Origin: Lentisphaeria bacterium UBA1829
GTDB taxonomy: Bacteria; Verrucomicrobiota; Lentisphaeria; Victivallales; UBA1829
Direction: 5' to 3'
DNA: 6,489 nucleotides
Assembly (NCBI GenBank): GCA_002338895.1
Contig: DDJH01000133.1
Coordinates: 1 to 6,489, forward strand
Below, one piece after another: positions 1 to 6,489 of this stretch (within the stretch, counting starts at the first letter, position 1; every line of letters starts with the position of its first letter). The notes under the pieces were generated by a model. It worked only from the letters and a program-made list of their open reading frames with translations. It was not told the DNA's origin and did no database searches. Both the position numbers and the translations under genes were made by a program.

Positions 1-981
1 GATGAGTCCCACAAGACGATCCCGCAGATCGGAGGGATGTACCATGGGGACCAGTCGCGGAAGACTACGCTGGTGGATTACGGTTTCCGACTCCCGTCGG
101 CGAAGGACAACCGCCCCTTGAATTTTGAAGAATTTGAGAGTAAGATAAATCAGGTCTTGTTTGTATCCGCTACGCCCGGTCCATATGAGGAAGATCATGA
201 GTTGCTGCGCGCGGAGCAGGTGATCCGCCCGACAGGGCTGCTCGATCCGGAAGTTTCCGTGCGCCCGGTGGAAGGGCAGATCGACGACCTGATCGGCGAA
301 ATCAACAAAGAAGTGGCGAAGAAGAATAAGATCCTTGTGACCACGCTGACCAAACGCATGGCAGAGGATCTGACAGATTATATGCGCGAGGTGGGCATCC
401 GGGTGAAATATCTCCACTCAGATGTAGATACGCTTGAGCGCACAGAGATCATCCGGGATATGAGGCTGGATGTTTTCGATGTGCTGGTGGGCATCAATCT
501 TCTGAGGGAAGGTCTGGACATCCCGGAGATCACACTTGTGGCGATCCTGGATGCGGACAAAGAGGGCTTCCTGCGCTCGGAGACATCGCTGATCCAGACG
601 ATCGGCCGCGCGGCGAGAAATGCGGAGGGACATGTTATCATGTACGCGGATACGATCACAGAGTCCATGCAGATGGCGATCGATGAGACGAAGCGCCGCC
701 GCGAGATCCAGATGAAATACAATGAAGAGCATGGGATCACTCCCCAGACGATCAAAAAATCTGTCCGCGACCTGATCAGTATTTCGAAGAAGGTGGCGGC
801 AGAGGAGATGCGCCTGGAGAAGGATCCGGAGTCCATGAGCGCGAAGGAACTGGAAAAACTCATCGCGGACATGACCAAGCAGATGAAGAAAGCAGCTGCG
901 GAGCTGAACTTCGAGGCAGCCGCGGAGCTGCGTGACAAGCTGGTAGAGCTGAAAAAAGCGCTCAATGATATAGAACATTAG
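1..981 (+). CDS. uvrB: Excinuclease ABC subunit UvrB, C-terminal half (5' truncated by window)
   Basis: UvrB is the ATP-dependent damage-verification helicase-like subunit of nucleotide excision repair: UvrA loads it on DNA and it then recruits UvrC. The frame is open from base 1 and gives 326 residues before the TAG at 979-981. It begins exactly at the DESH Walker B/motif II, so roughly the first 335 residues (Walker A and the beta-hairpin) lie outside the window. Visible motifs, numbered within the fragment: DESH 1-4, SATPG 56-60, TTLTKRMAE 114-122, [13 protein letters not shown] 164-176 (motif V) and QTIGRAARN 199-207 (motif VI arginine fingers). A C-terminal UVR domain, about 282-322, contains the [16 protein letters not shown] helical hairpin that contacts UvrC/UvrA. 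Nothing is missing or broken in the visible part. uvrA follows after 20 bases, the usual uvrB-uvrA operon of Firmicutes. The wording of the C-terminus and the AGG/AGA arginine codons suggest Clostridia, possibly Lachnospiraceae (inference). Confidence 0.97.
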   Translation, partial: DESHKTIPQIGGMYHGDQSRKTTLVDYGFRLPSAKDNRPLNFEEFESKINQVLFVSATPGPYEEDHELLRAEQVIRPTGLLDPEVSVRPVEGQIDDLIGEINKEVAKKNKILVTTLTKRMAEDLTDYMREVGIRVKYLHSDVDTLERTEIIRDMRLDVFDVLVGINLLREGLDIPEITLVAILDADKEGFLRSETSLIQTIGRAARNAEGHVIMYADTITESMQMAIDETKRRREIQMKYNEEHGITPQTIKKSVRDLISISKKVAAEEMRLEKDPESMSAKELEKLIADMTKQMKKAAAELNFEAAAELRDKLVELKKALNDIEH

Positions 982-1001
982 GAAGGAAACAGAGAAGATA
1001 C

Positions 1002-3857
1002 ATGGGAACAAAGATGGATGCCCGGCAGTATATCAGGATCCGGGGTGCGAACGAGAACAACCTGAAAAATATAGATGTGGATATCCCGCGCGATGAGCTG
1101 GTCGTGCTGACGGGCCTGAGCGGATCGGGAAAGTCCTCCCTTGCGTTTGACACGATCTATGCGGAGGGGCAGAGGCGGTATATGGAGTCCCTGTCCTCTT
1201 ATGCCCGGCAGTTCCTGGGACAGATGGAGAAGCCGGATGTGGAGAGCATTGAAGGGCTGTCGCCTGCGATCTCCATTGACCAGAAATCAACGAACCACAA
1301 TCCCCGTTCCACGGTAGGAACTGTGACAGAAATCTACGACTATTTCCGCCTCCTTTATGCCAGGGTCGGGATCCCGCACTGCCCGAAATGCGGGCGGGAG
1401 ATCGTGAAGCAGACTGTGGATCAGATGGTGGATCAGATCATGTCTCTGCCGGAGCGGACGAAGATCCAGCTCCTCGCGCCTGTGGTGAGGGGGCGCAAGG
1501 GAACCCACGCGAAGCTGCTGGAAAAGGCGAAGCGCAGCGGGTACGTCCGCGTGCGCATCGACGGGAATATGTACGAACTGTCCGAGGATATCGCGCTGGA
1601 CAAGAATATCAAACATAATATCGAGATCATCGTGGACCGCCTGGTCGTAAAACCGGGCATTGAGAAACGTCTGACAGACTCCGTGGAGAATGTGCTGCAC
1701 CTGGCGGAAGGACTTCTGGTGGTGGATGTGATCGACGGGGAACCGATGAATTTCAGCCAGAGCTTTTCCTGCCCGGACTGCGGGATCAGCATCGAGGAGA
1801 TCGAGCCGAGGAGTTTTTCCTTCAACAATCCTTTCGGCGCCTGCCCGGAGTGTTTCGGACTTGGATATAAGATGGAGTTTTCCGAGGAGCTGATGATCCC
1901 GGATCCGTCCCTTTCTATTAATCAGGGTGCGATCGCAGTGCTGGGATGGCAGTCCTGTACGGATAAGAACAGTTTTACCCGGGCGATCCTGGACGCGCTC
2001 TGCAGGGAATACGGGTTTGACCTGGACACGCCGTTTGAGAAATATCCGAAAAAGATCCATGATATCCTCATCCACGGGACAAACGGAAAGTCCGTGAAAG
2101 TGTTTTATAAAGGACAGCGGGGAGAAGGCGTGTATGACGTCGCCTTTGAAGGTCTGATCAAAAACGTGGAGCGCCGTTACCGGGAGACCGGCTCGGAGAC
2201 AATGAAAGCGGAGTATGAGACGTTCATGAATATCACTCCCTGTTCCGCCTGCAAAGGCCAGAGGCTGAAACCGGGAGCGCTCGCGGTCACAGTCGGCGGG
2301 ATGAATATCGCGGAAGTGACTGCCCTGTCTGTCGAGAAGCTCCAGCAGTTTATGGACGGGCTGGAACTTACCGAGACGCAGATGCTGATCGGAGGGCAGA
2401 TCTTAAAAGAGATCAGGGCAAGGATCAAATTCCTGATGGATGTGGGACTGGATTACCTGACGCTTGCCCGCGCCACGGGGACGCTTTCCGGCGGCGAGGC
2501 GCAGCGGATCCGTCTGGCGACCCAGCTCGGGTGCGGACTGGTCGGCGTGCTCTACATTCTCGACGAACCGAGCATCGGGCTGCATCAGCGCGACAACGAC
2601 AAACTGCTTGCCACACTCAAACGTCTCCGCGACATCGGCAACACGGTCATCGTCGTGGAGCATGATACCGACACGATCCGGTCCGCGGATTATGTTCTGG
2701 ATCTCGGTCCCCGCGCCGGCGTGCACGGCGGCGAGATCGTGGCCGCGGGTACTCCGGACGAGATCGCGAAAAACTCCGCCTCCCTGACGGGACAGTATCT
2801 TTCCGGCCGACGCAAAATCCAGATCCCGCCGGTGCGCCAGAAAGGAAACGGCAAATCGATCCGTCTGGAAGGCGTGACCCATCACAATCTCAAGAATGTG
2901 ACCGTTGACATTCCGCTGGGTCTTTTCTGCTGCGTTACCGGAGTTTCCGGTTCGGGCAAGAGCTCGCTGGTGAACGGTGTTCTGCGCGCGGCGCTGGAGC
3001 AGAAGTTCAAGATGGCGGACGCGGCTGTGCCGGGCGCGCACAAACGGATCCTCGGGCTGGAGAATGTGGACAAGGCGATCGTCATCGACCAGAGTCCGAT
3101 CGGGCGGACCCCCCGTTCGAACCCGGCGACCTATACCGAGGCGTTCGGGATGATCCGCACGCTGTTTGCATCGCTTCCGGAATCGAAAATGCGCGGGTTC
3201 GGGCCCGGACGCTTCAGCTTCAACGTGAAAGGCGGACGCTGCGAGGAGTGCCAGGGCGACGGAATCAAAAAAATCGAAATGCAGTTCCTCCCCGATATCT
3301 ATGTGACCTGCTCCGCCTGTCACGGCCAGCGTTTCAACAAGGAGACTCTTTCCGTTCACTACAAACAGCGCAACATTGCGGAAATTCTGGATATGACGGT
3401 GGACGAGGCGGTCGATTTCTTTTCCGCGATTCCGCGTCTCTACCGGAAACTCAAGACTCTTCAGGAGGTCGGGCTGGGCTATCTGACGCTCGGCCAGCCG
3501 GCGACCACGCTCTCCGGCGGCGAGGCGCAGCGCGTGAAACTGGCAACCGAACTTGCCCGGCAGTCCCGCGGACATACCATCTACATTCTGGACGAGCCGA
3601 CGACCGGACTGCATCTGGAGGACATCAAACAGCTTCTCGATGTGCTGATCCGTCTGCGCGACAAAGGCAACACGATCCTTGTGATCGAACACAATCTGGA
3701 TGTCATCAAGATGGCGGATTACATTATCGACATCGGCCCGGAGGGCGGGGATGCCGGCGGCGAAATCGTTGCCGCGGGCACTCCGGAGCAGGTCGCCAAA
3801 GTGAAGCGCTCCCATACCGGACGCTACCTGAAGGAGATTCTGCAGCACGATCTCTGA
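1002..3857 (+). CDS. uvrA: Excinuclease ABC subunit UvrA (apparently mosaic)
   Basis: UvrA is the dimeric ABC-type ATPase that scans DNA for lesions and delivers UvrB. The 951 residues match the usual length (about 940-960), with both ATPase modules complete. Module I: Walker [10 protein letters not shown] 38-46, signature LSGGEAQR 495-502, Walker B with D521-E522, H-loop His554. Module II: Walker [10 protein letters not shown] 647-655, signature 837-844, Walker B with D864-E865, H-loop His897. Three zinc sites are intact: C127/C130 with C414/C417, C257/C260/C281/C284, and C747/C750/C770/C773. The start is ATG 1002, with GAGAAG at 992-997 and GGAAGGA at 981-987 upstream. An in-frame ATG at 1014, giving [11 protein letters not shown], fits many homologues' N-termini and is a serious alternative. 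Oddly, residues 1 to about 485 read as Clostridia-like and the rest as PVC/Lentisphaerae-like. AGG encodes 9 of about 29 arginines before base 2423 and none of about 31 afterwards within the gene. The frame is intact, but the gene may be a fusion of two organisms' uvrA. Confidence 0.95.
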   Translation: MGTKMDARQYIRIRGANENNLKNIDVDIPRDELVVLTGLSGSGKSSLAFDTIYAEGQRRYMESLSSYARQFLGQMEKPDVESIEGLSPAISIDQKSTNHNPRSTVGTVTEIYDYFRLLYARVGIPHCPKCGREIVKQTVDQMVDQIMSLPERTKIQLLAPVVRGRKGTHAKLLEKAKRSGYVRVRIDGNMYELSEDIALDKNIKHNIEIIVDRLVVKPGIEKRLTDSVENVLHLAEGLLVVDVIDGEPMNFSQSFSCPDCGISIEEIEPRSFSFNNPFGACPECFGLGYKMEFSEELMIPDPSLSINQGAIAVLGWQSCTDKNSFTRAILDALCREYGFDLDTPFEKYPKKIHDILIHGTNGKSVKVFYKGQRGEGVYDVAFEGLIKNVERRYRETGSETMKAEYETFMNITPCSACKGQRLKPGALAVTVGGMNIAEVTALSVEKLQQFMDGLELTETQMLIGGQILKEIRARIKFLMDVGLDYLTLARATGTLSGGEAQRIRLATQLGCGLVGVLYILDEPSIGLHQRDNDKLLATLKRLRDIGNTVIVVEHDTDTIRSADYVLDLGPRAGVHGGEIVAAGTPDEIAKNSASLTGQYLSGRRKIQIPPVRQKGNGKSIRLEGVTHHNLKNVTVDIPLGLFCCVTGVSGSGKSSLVNGVLRAALEQKFKMADAAVPGAHKRILGLENVDKAIVIDQSPIGRTPRSNPATYTEAFGMIRTLFASLPESKMRGFGPGRFSFNVKGGRCEECQGDGIKKIEMQFLPDIYVTCSACHGQRFNKETLSVHYKQRNIAEILDMTVDEAVDFFSAIPRLYRKLKTLQEVGLGYLTLGQPATTLSGGEAQRVKLATELARQSRGHTIYILDEPTTGLHLEDIKQLLDVLIRLRDKGNTILVIEHNLDVIKMADYIIDIGPEGGDAGGEIVAAGTPEQVAKVKRSHTGRYLKEILQHDL
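2423..2487. other. Probable lineage breakpoint / chimeric join inside uvrA
   Basis: The change of sequence character is confined to this interval. The last AGG arginine codon is at 2420-2422. By 2487 the codons of the first ABC signature motif are already identical to those of the second signature motif at 3513-3532, which belongs to the 3' part. Between them lies the very conserved [10 protein letters not shown] stretch (residues 481-490), where unrelated uvrA genes can share a long run of bases. The reading frame is kept, as expected from a join at homologous positions. This could be a metagenome misassembly, an artificial fusion or a real homologous recombination; the sequence alone cannot decide. 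Confidence 0.6.
2487..2506 (+). repeat. Direct repeat copy 1 (first ABC signature motif of uvrA)
   Basis: These 20 bases, encoding the SGGEAQR core of signature motif I, are identical base for base to 3513-3532. The protein motif is conserved in both ATPase modules of all UvrA proteins. Identical codon choice at every position shows that this site shares the codon habits of the 3' half of the gene. It is a consequence of coding, not a mobile or regulatory repeat. Confidence 0.8.
3513..3532 (+). repeat. Direct repeat copy 2 (second ABC signature motif of uvrA)
   Basis: Second copy of the 20-base identity described for 2487-2506, here encoding the SGGEAQR core of the C-terminal ATPase module. 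The two copies start 1026 bases apart. They lie in the same frame, so recombination between them would delete 342 codons without a frameshift; there is no sign that this has happened. Confidence 0.8.
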
Positions 3858-3871
3858 CACTCCGCCGGAAC

Positions 3872-3906
3872 CGGAAAATTTCCATCCGGACTTGAAAAAT
3901 TTTCCG
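3872..3906 (+). terminator. Inverted repeat after uvrA, possible weak terminator
   Basis: CGGAAAATTT at 3872-3881 is perfectly complementary to AAATTTTCCG at 3897-3906, giving a 10-bp stem with a 15-base loop, 14 bases after the uvrA stop codon. The stem is AT-rich and is followed by GC-rich sequence, not a T run, so it is not a textbook Rho-independent terminator. The right arm touches the proposed -35 box of lnt, so it might instead be an operator or be fortuitous. Confidence 0.3.
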
Positions 3907-3921
3907 CGGGGCGCATATTAT
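3892..3921 (+). promoter_or_regulatory. Predicted sigma70-type promoter of lnt
   Basis: TTGAAA at 3892-3897 (5 of 6 matches to the -35 consensus) and TATTAT at 3916-3921 (5 of 6 to the -10 consensus) are separated by 18 bases. Transcription would start near 3928, leaving a leader of about 19 bases that contains the lnt ribosome-binding site. The boxes lie in an otherwise GC-rich intergenic gap, which makes the AT-rich matches more noticeable. The position suggests that lnt-rsmB is transcribed independently of uvrA. This is pattern matching only. Confidence 0.55.
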
Positions 3922-3935
3922 TCCAACGACCAAAC

Positions 3936-3941
3936 GGGGAA
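3936..3941 (+). promoter_or_regulatory. Ribosome-binding site deciding the lnt start
   Basis: GGGGAA at 3936-3941 is a purine-rich Shine-Dalgarno-like stretch. It ends 5 bases before ATG 3947 but only 2 bases before GTG 3944. The spacing favours ATG 3947 as the true start over the GTG one codon upstream. Confidence 0.6.
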
Positions 3942-3946
3942 ATGTG

Positions 3947-5722
3947 ATGAATGTTCTGAAGCGGGAGGGTCCGCATCCCTTTTTCGCAACACGGCTCGGG
4001 ACGGCAAGCGAGTATTTGTTTCTGGCGCTCTGCGGAGCGGTCTGCTCGCTGATGTTTCCGGCGGCGGACTGGAGTCTTCTGGCGTGGATTGCGCTGCTGC
4101 CGATGGTGTTTCTCTGCCGGAGCTGTTCGGCGGGAGGGGCTTTCCTCCGCGGACTGGTGTGGGGGTATTTCTGGAGTCTGTGCGGTTTCTTCTGGCTGCG
4201 GGAGATTGCGCTGCCGATCCCGTTTGTGCTTTCGTTTGTGCTTGCGCTGTTTCCGGCGGTGTGGGCGGCGTGTTTTCAGTTTCTCTGGCGGAATCTGGCG
4301 TATTCGCCGTCGGACCGGCTGAAAGGATTTGAGTTCTGCGCCGGGAAGCTGCCGTTCGAGGGGGTGTGGACCGGGATCGTCTTTGTTTTCGGGAACGCGG
4401 CGTGCTGGTGCGTGCTGGAGTGGCTGCGCGGATGGATCATGACCGGACTGCCGTGGAATTATCTGGCGACGTCGCAGTGGAGAAATCTGCCGCTGATTCA
4501 GATCTGTGAATATACGGGGGTGTTCGGGGTCAGTTTTCTGGTGGTGCTGGTCAATGTGGGGCTGGGGCTTGCGCTGATTTCCCTGAGGCGGTCGCTGATT
4601 GTGCGGGTCTATCGCAGACCGTATCCGCTGGGGGTGGCGTTTGTGCTTCTGCTGGCGTGCTATGTGCTGGGGCTGCACGAAATGCGGAGTCATCGTCTGA
4701 CGGGGGAGGCGGTGCGGTATGTGAATGTCGGCGTGGTGCAGCCGGATCTTTCCCAGCGGCGCAATGCGGGGTATGCGGAGGCGAAGGAGGCGCTGGAGGT
4801 CTGCGTGAAACTTTCCGAGGAGCTGCTGGAGCGGGATGCGAAGATGAGGAATCTGGTTCCGGTGGGGGATGCGCCGAACCGGAAGCTGGAGCTGATCGTC
4901 TGGCCGGAGACGGCGGTCCCGTATGCGTACCGGGGGGGCGCGGAGCTGTCGCAGAGATACCGTGATGAGATCGGCCGTCTGCTGCGGAAGTACGGCGTGC
5001 CGTTTCTGGTCGGAAGCATTGATTTTCAAGTTCCCGGGAATTCGCCGGAGGAGTACGAGGTCTACAATGCAGCGCTTCTGATTACGGAGCCGGGCGGAGC
5101 GGTCCGGGATTTCTTTTACAAGTACCACCGGGTGCCGTTCGGGGAGTATGTGCCGTTCGGGGAAGAGTTCCCGCAGCTGAACGAGATGATCGGGATGGGA
5201 CGGAATCTTTCGTCGGGGGGACGATGCAATCCGCTGGAGGTTCTGCCCGGAGTCCGGGCGGGGGTGTCGATCTGCTTTGAGTCGGTGTTTCCGTTCCTTT
5301 CCCGCGGACACGCGGTGAACGGGGCGAATCTGCTGCTGATCCTCGCAAATGACGCATGGTATCCGACAAGCTGGGAATCCGATCAGCATTTTGCAAACGG
5401 GCTGTTCCGGGCGCTGGAGATGCGTCTTCCGCTGCTGCGGAGCGGGAATTCCAACTATTCGGCGCTTGTTTCGCCGCGCGGGGATCTGCTGGACACGCTG
5501 TCGTTCGGCCGTCCGGAGCGGGGCGTGAAGGTTTTCCGCGTCCCGGTTCCGGTCAATCCGGAGCCGACGTTCTATGCCCGGTTCGGAGATGTGTTCATCG
5601 CCGTCTGCGGACTGCTTCTGTTCTGTGCTCTTGCGGCGGCGTTTGTCAACTGGGAGCTGTTCCGGACCGCGCAGGCGGATGCCGGACTCAACCGGAAAAT
5701 CCAGCAGGGAGATGAGGAATGA
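3947..5722 (+). CDS. lnt: Apolipoprotein N-acyltransferase (Lnt)
   Basis: Lnt transfers an acyl chain from phospholipid to the N-terminal cysteine of apolipoproteins in the inner membrane, the last step after Lgt and LspA. The protein has 591 residues from ATG 3947; a GTG at 3944 is a one-codon alternative, and the numbers below count from it. Hydrophobic segments lie near 24-40, 43-57, 64-84, 88-119, 141-164, 191-214 and 227-244. They are followed by a periplasmic nitrilase-fold domain, about 258-535, and a last membrane helix near 550-570. The catalytic triad is visible: Glu322 in VWPETAVPY, Lys393 in FYKYHRVPFGEYVPFGE and Cys444 in SICFES, spaced much as in E. coli (E267, K335, C387). It is about 80 residues longer than the 512-residue E. 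coli enzyme, partly in the loop near 119-140. Lnt implies a diderm envelope and sits badly with the Firmicutes-like uvrB upstream. The stop overlaps the next start. Codons are rich in GCG, CCG and GGG. Confidence 0.94.
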   Translation: MNVLKREGPHPFFATRLGTASEYLFLALCGAVCSLMFPAADWSLLAWIALLPMVFLCRSCSAGGAFLRGLVWGYFWSLCGFFWLREIALPIPFVLSFVLALFPAVWAACFQFLWRNLAYSPSDRLKGFEFCAGKLPFEGVWTGIVFVFGNAACWCVLEWLRGWIMTGLPWNYLATSQWRNLPLIQICEYTGVFGVSFLVVLVNVGLGLALISLRRSLIVRVYRRPYPLGVAFVLLLACYVLGLHEMRSHRLTGEAVRYVNVGVVQPDLSQRRNAGYAEAKEALEVCVKLSEELLERDAKMRNLVPVGDAPNRKLELIVWPETAVPYAYRGGAELSQRYRDEIGRLLRKYGVPFLVGSIDFQVPGNSPEEYEVYNAALLITEPGGAVRDFFYKYHRVPFGEYVPFGEEFPQLNEMIGMGRNLSSGGRCNPLEVLPGVRAGVSICFESVFPFLSRGHAVNGANLLLILANDAWYPTSWESDQHFANGLFRALEMRLPLLRSGNSNYSALVSPRGDLLDTLSFGRPERGVKVFRVPVPVNPEPTFYARFGDVFIAVCGLLLFCALAAAFVNWELFRTAQADAGLNRKIQQGDEE

Positions 5723-6489
5723 AATACGAAGGAAACGGATCATCGGAAAAGATCCTCTCTGCCGCCGCTTCCGCTCTCCGGGAGTGGAACGGAAACGGTA
5801 TGACGCTGGATGACTGTGTCGAACAGATCCGAAAGAAAGAGCCGGGAGCGGCGCGTGCGGCATCGTCGATTCTGTTTGAATATTTCCGTCACAAGGAGTT
5901 TCTCGACACCCTGCTGATGGGTTCGGTCTCGCGCGGGATCAAGCCGGAATTGAAGTGTATTGCGCTCTGTGCCCTGACTCAGGCGCTGTTCCAGTCGGCG
6001 ATTGCGGGAGAGTCGGCCGTCAATATCGCGGTGGAGATCGTGAAGCGCTCCCGGAAACACCGGATGGCCGCCGGATTTATGAATGCGGTTCTGCGATCCT
6101 GTCTTCGTGCGGCGGGAAACGGTCCCTTTCCTCCGTCTTTTCCGCCGGAGCTCCGCCGCCGCTGGATTCAGGAACTGGGCGGGGCGGAAGCGGAGCAGGC
6201 GATCGCCGCATGTGGGGCCAATCCGCCGCTGACATTCCGTCTGCGAATGGACGCTCTGCCGGAAGATTTGACGGATTGCCGCCCCGTCACTTTCGATTTT
6301 ACAGAAGGATTTTCGTTTTATGAGTGTCCGTCACCGGACCGTCTTTTTTCGTCACCCGCCTTTTCTGACGGGAAAATCTACATTCAGGATCCGGCGACGG
6401 CGATGAGCATCTCCCTCTGCCGTCCGGTGATCCGGGGACGGGTTCTGGACAGCTGTGCCGCCCCCGGCGGCAAAACCGCCATGCTCCGG
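5719..6489 (+). CDS. rsmB: 16S rRNA (cytosine-C5) methyltransferase, RsmB/Fmu type (3' truncated by window)
   Basis: RsmB makes m5C967 in E. coli 16S rRNA with S-adenosylmethionine as methyl donor. The frame is open from ATG 5719 through the last base, 257 codons; the family is usually about 430-450 residues, so the catalytic half is mostly outside the window. Residues about 10-135 form an all-helical NusB-like RNA-binding domain; the AVNIAVEIVKRSRKHRMAAGFMNAVLR region (roughly 95-120) is typical. QDPATAMS at 223-230 matches the QD-x-A-S-type motif of the RsmB/RsmF/NOP2 family. DSCAAPGGKT at 244-253 is SAM-binding motif I. The two catalytic cysteines would lie beyond the end. The start overlaps the lnt stop as ATGA, with AGGGAG at 5706-5711 as the ribosome-binding site, pointing to translational coupling. 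The N-terminal domain is rather divergent, so another member of the NusB-fused RsmB group cannot be excluded. Confidence 0.88.
   Translation, partial: MKYEGNGSSEKILSAAASALREWNGNGMTLDDCVEQIRKKEPGAARAASSILFEYFRHKEFLDTLLMGSVSRGIKPELKCIALCALTQALFQSAIAGESAVNIAVEIVKRSRKHRMAAGFMNAVLRSCLRAAGNGPFPPSFPPELRRRWIQELGGAEAEQAIAACGANPPLTFRLRMDALPEDLTDCRPVTFDFTEGFSFYECPSPDRLFSSPAFSDGKIYIQDPATAMSISLCRPVIRGRVLDSCAAPGGKTAMLR

Noticed and set aside
2403..3860. A 485-codon open frame on the - strand opposite the 3' half of uvrA
   Set aside because: Shadow of the uvrA coding sequence; the + strand frame carries all UvrA motifs and the antisense translation is low-complexity Arg/His-rich without a family resemblance.
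4932..4938. Run of seven G in lnt as a possible slippage or phase-variation site
   Set aside because: The run arises from Arg-Gly-Gly codons (CGG GGG GGC) in a gene that favours GGG; lnt is usually essential or important, and nothing else suggests on/off switching.
3824..5863. A 679-codon open frame on the - strand opposite lnt
   Set aside because: It mirrors the lnt codon bias (GC-rich codons rarely give antisense stops). Its translation is full of Arg, Pro and Gln with no recognisable motif, whereas the + strand frame has an intact Lnt catalytic triad.
5955..6323. A 122-codon + strand open frame at the 3' end of the window
   Set aside because: It is out of frame with the rsmB reading frame, which runs open from 5719 to the end and shows the NusB-like domain and SAM motif.
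1..6489. Search for a novel defence, mobile or biosynthetic system
   Set aside because: All coding space is explained by four housekeeping genes with intact recognised motifs; no unknown frame, repeat array or RNA structure of note remained.

Overview
The window holds four protein-coding genes, all on the + strand and tightly packed: the 3' half of uvrB (1-981), a full-length uvrA reading frame (1002-3857), lnt (about 3947-5722) and the 5' part of an rsmB-type rRNA methyltransferase gene (5719 to the window end). No RNA genes, CRISPR arrays, insertion sequences or phage genes were seen. The only non-coding stretch of note is the 86-base gap between uvrA and lnt.

Functionally there are two unrelated blocks. 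UvrA and UvrB are the damage-recognition and damage-verification proteins of nucleotide excision repair, and uvrB-uvrA are arranged as an operon (20-base gap). Lnt is the inner-membrane enzyme that completes lipoprotein acylation in diderm bacteria. RsmB methylates a cytosine in 16S rRNA. The lnt and rsmB frames overlap by ATGA and so are probably co-transcribed and translationally coupled. lnt appears to have its own sigma70-type promoter just downstream of uvrA.

The main surprise is that the two halves of the window look as if they come from different organisms. uvrB and the first ~485 residues of UvrA resemble Clostridia/Lachnospiraceae proteins in wording, in operon layout and in use of AGG arginine codons. 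The last ~465 residues of UvrA, together with lnt and rsmB, look like a GC-rich diderm of the PVC group (my best guess is Lentisphaerae/Victivallis-like). Typical Firmicutes do not carry lnt. The change falls inside uvrA at about 2423-2487, just before the first ABC signature motif, and leaves the frame intact. The simplest explanation is a chimeric join (metagenome misassembly or other artificial fusion) at a highly conserved stretch. A real inter-phylum recombinant uvrA is possible but less likely. These taxonomic statements rest on memory of family sequences, not on a search.

Apart from that, the genes are ordinary housekeeping genes with intact catalytic motifs. I did not find a novel defence, mobile or biosynthetic system here.
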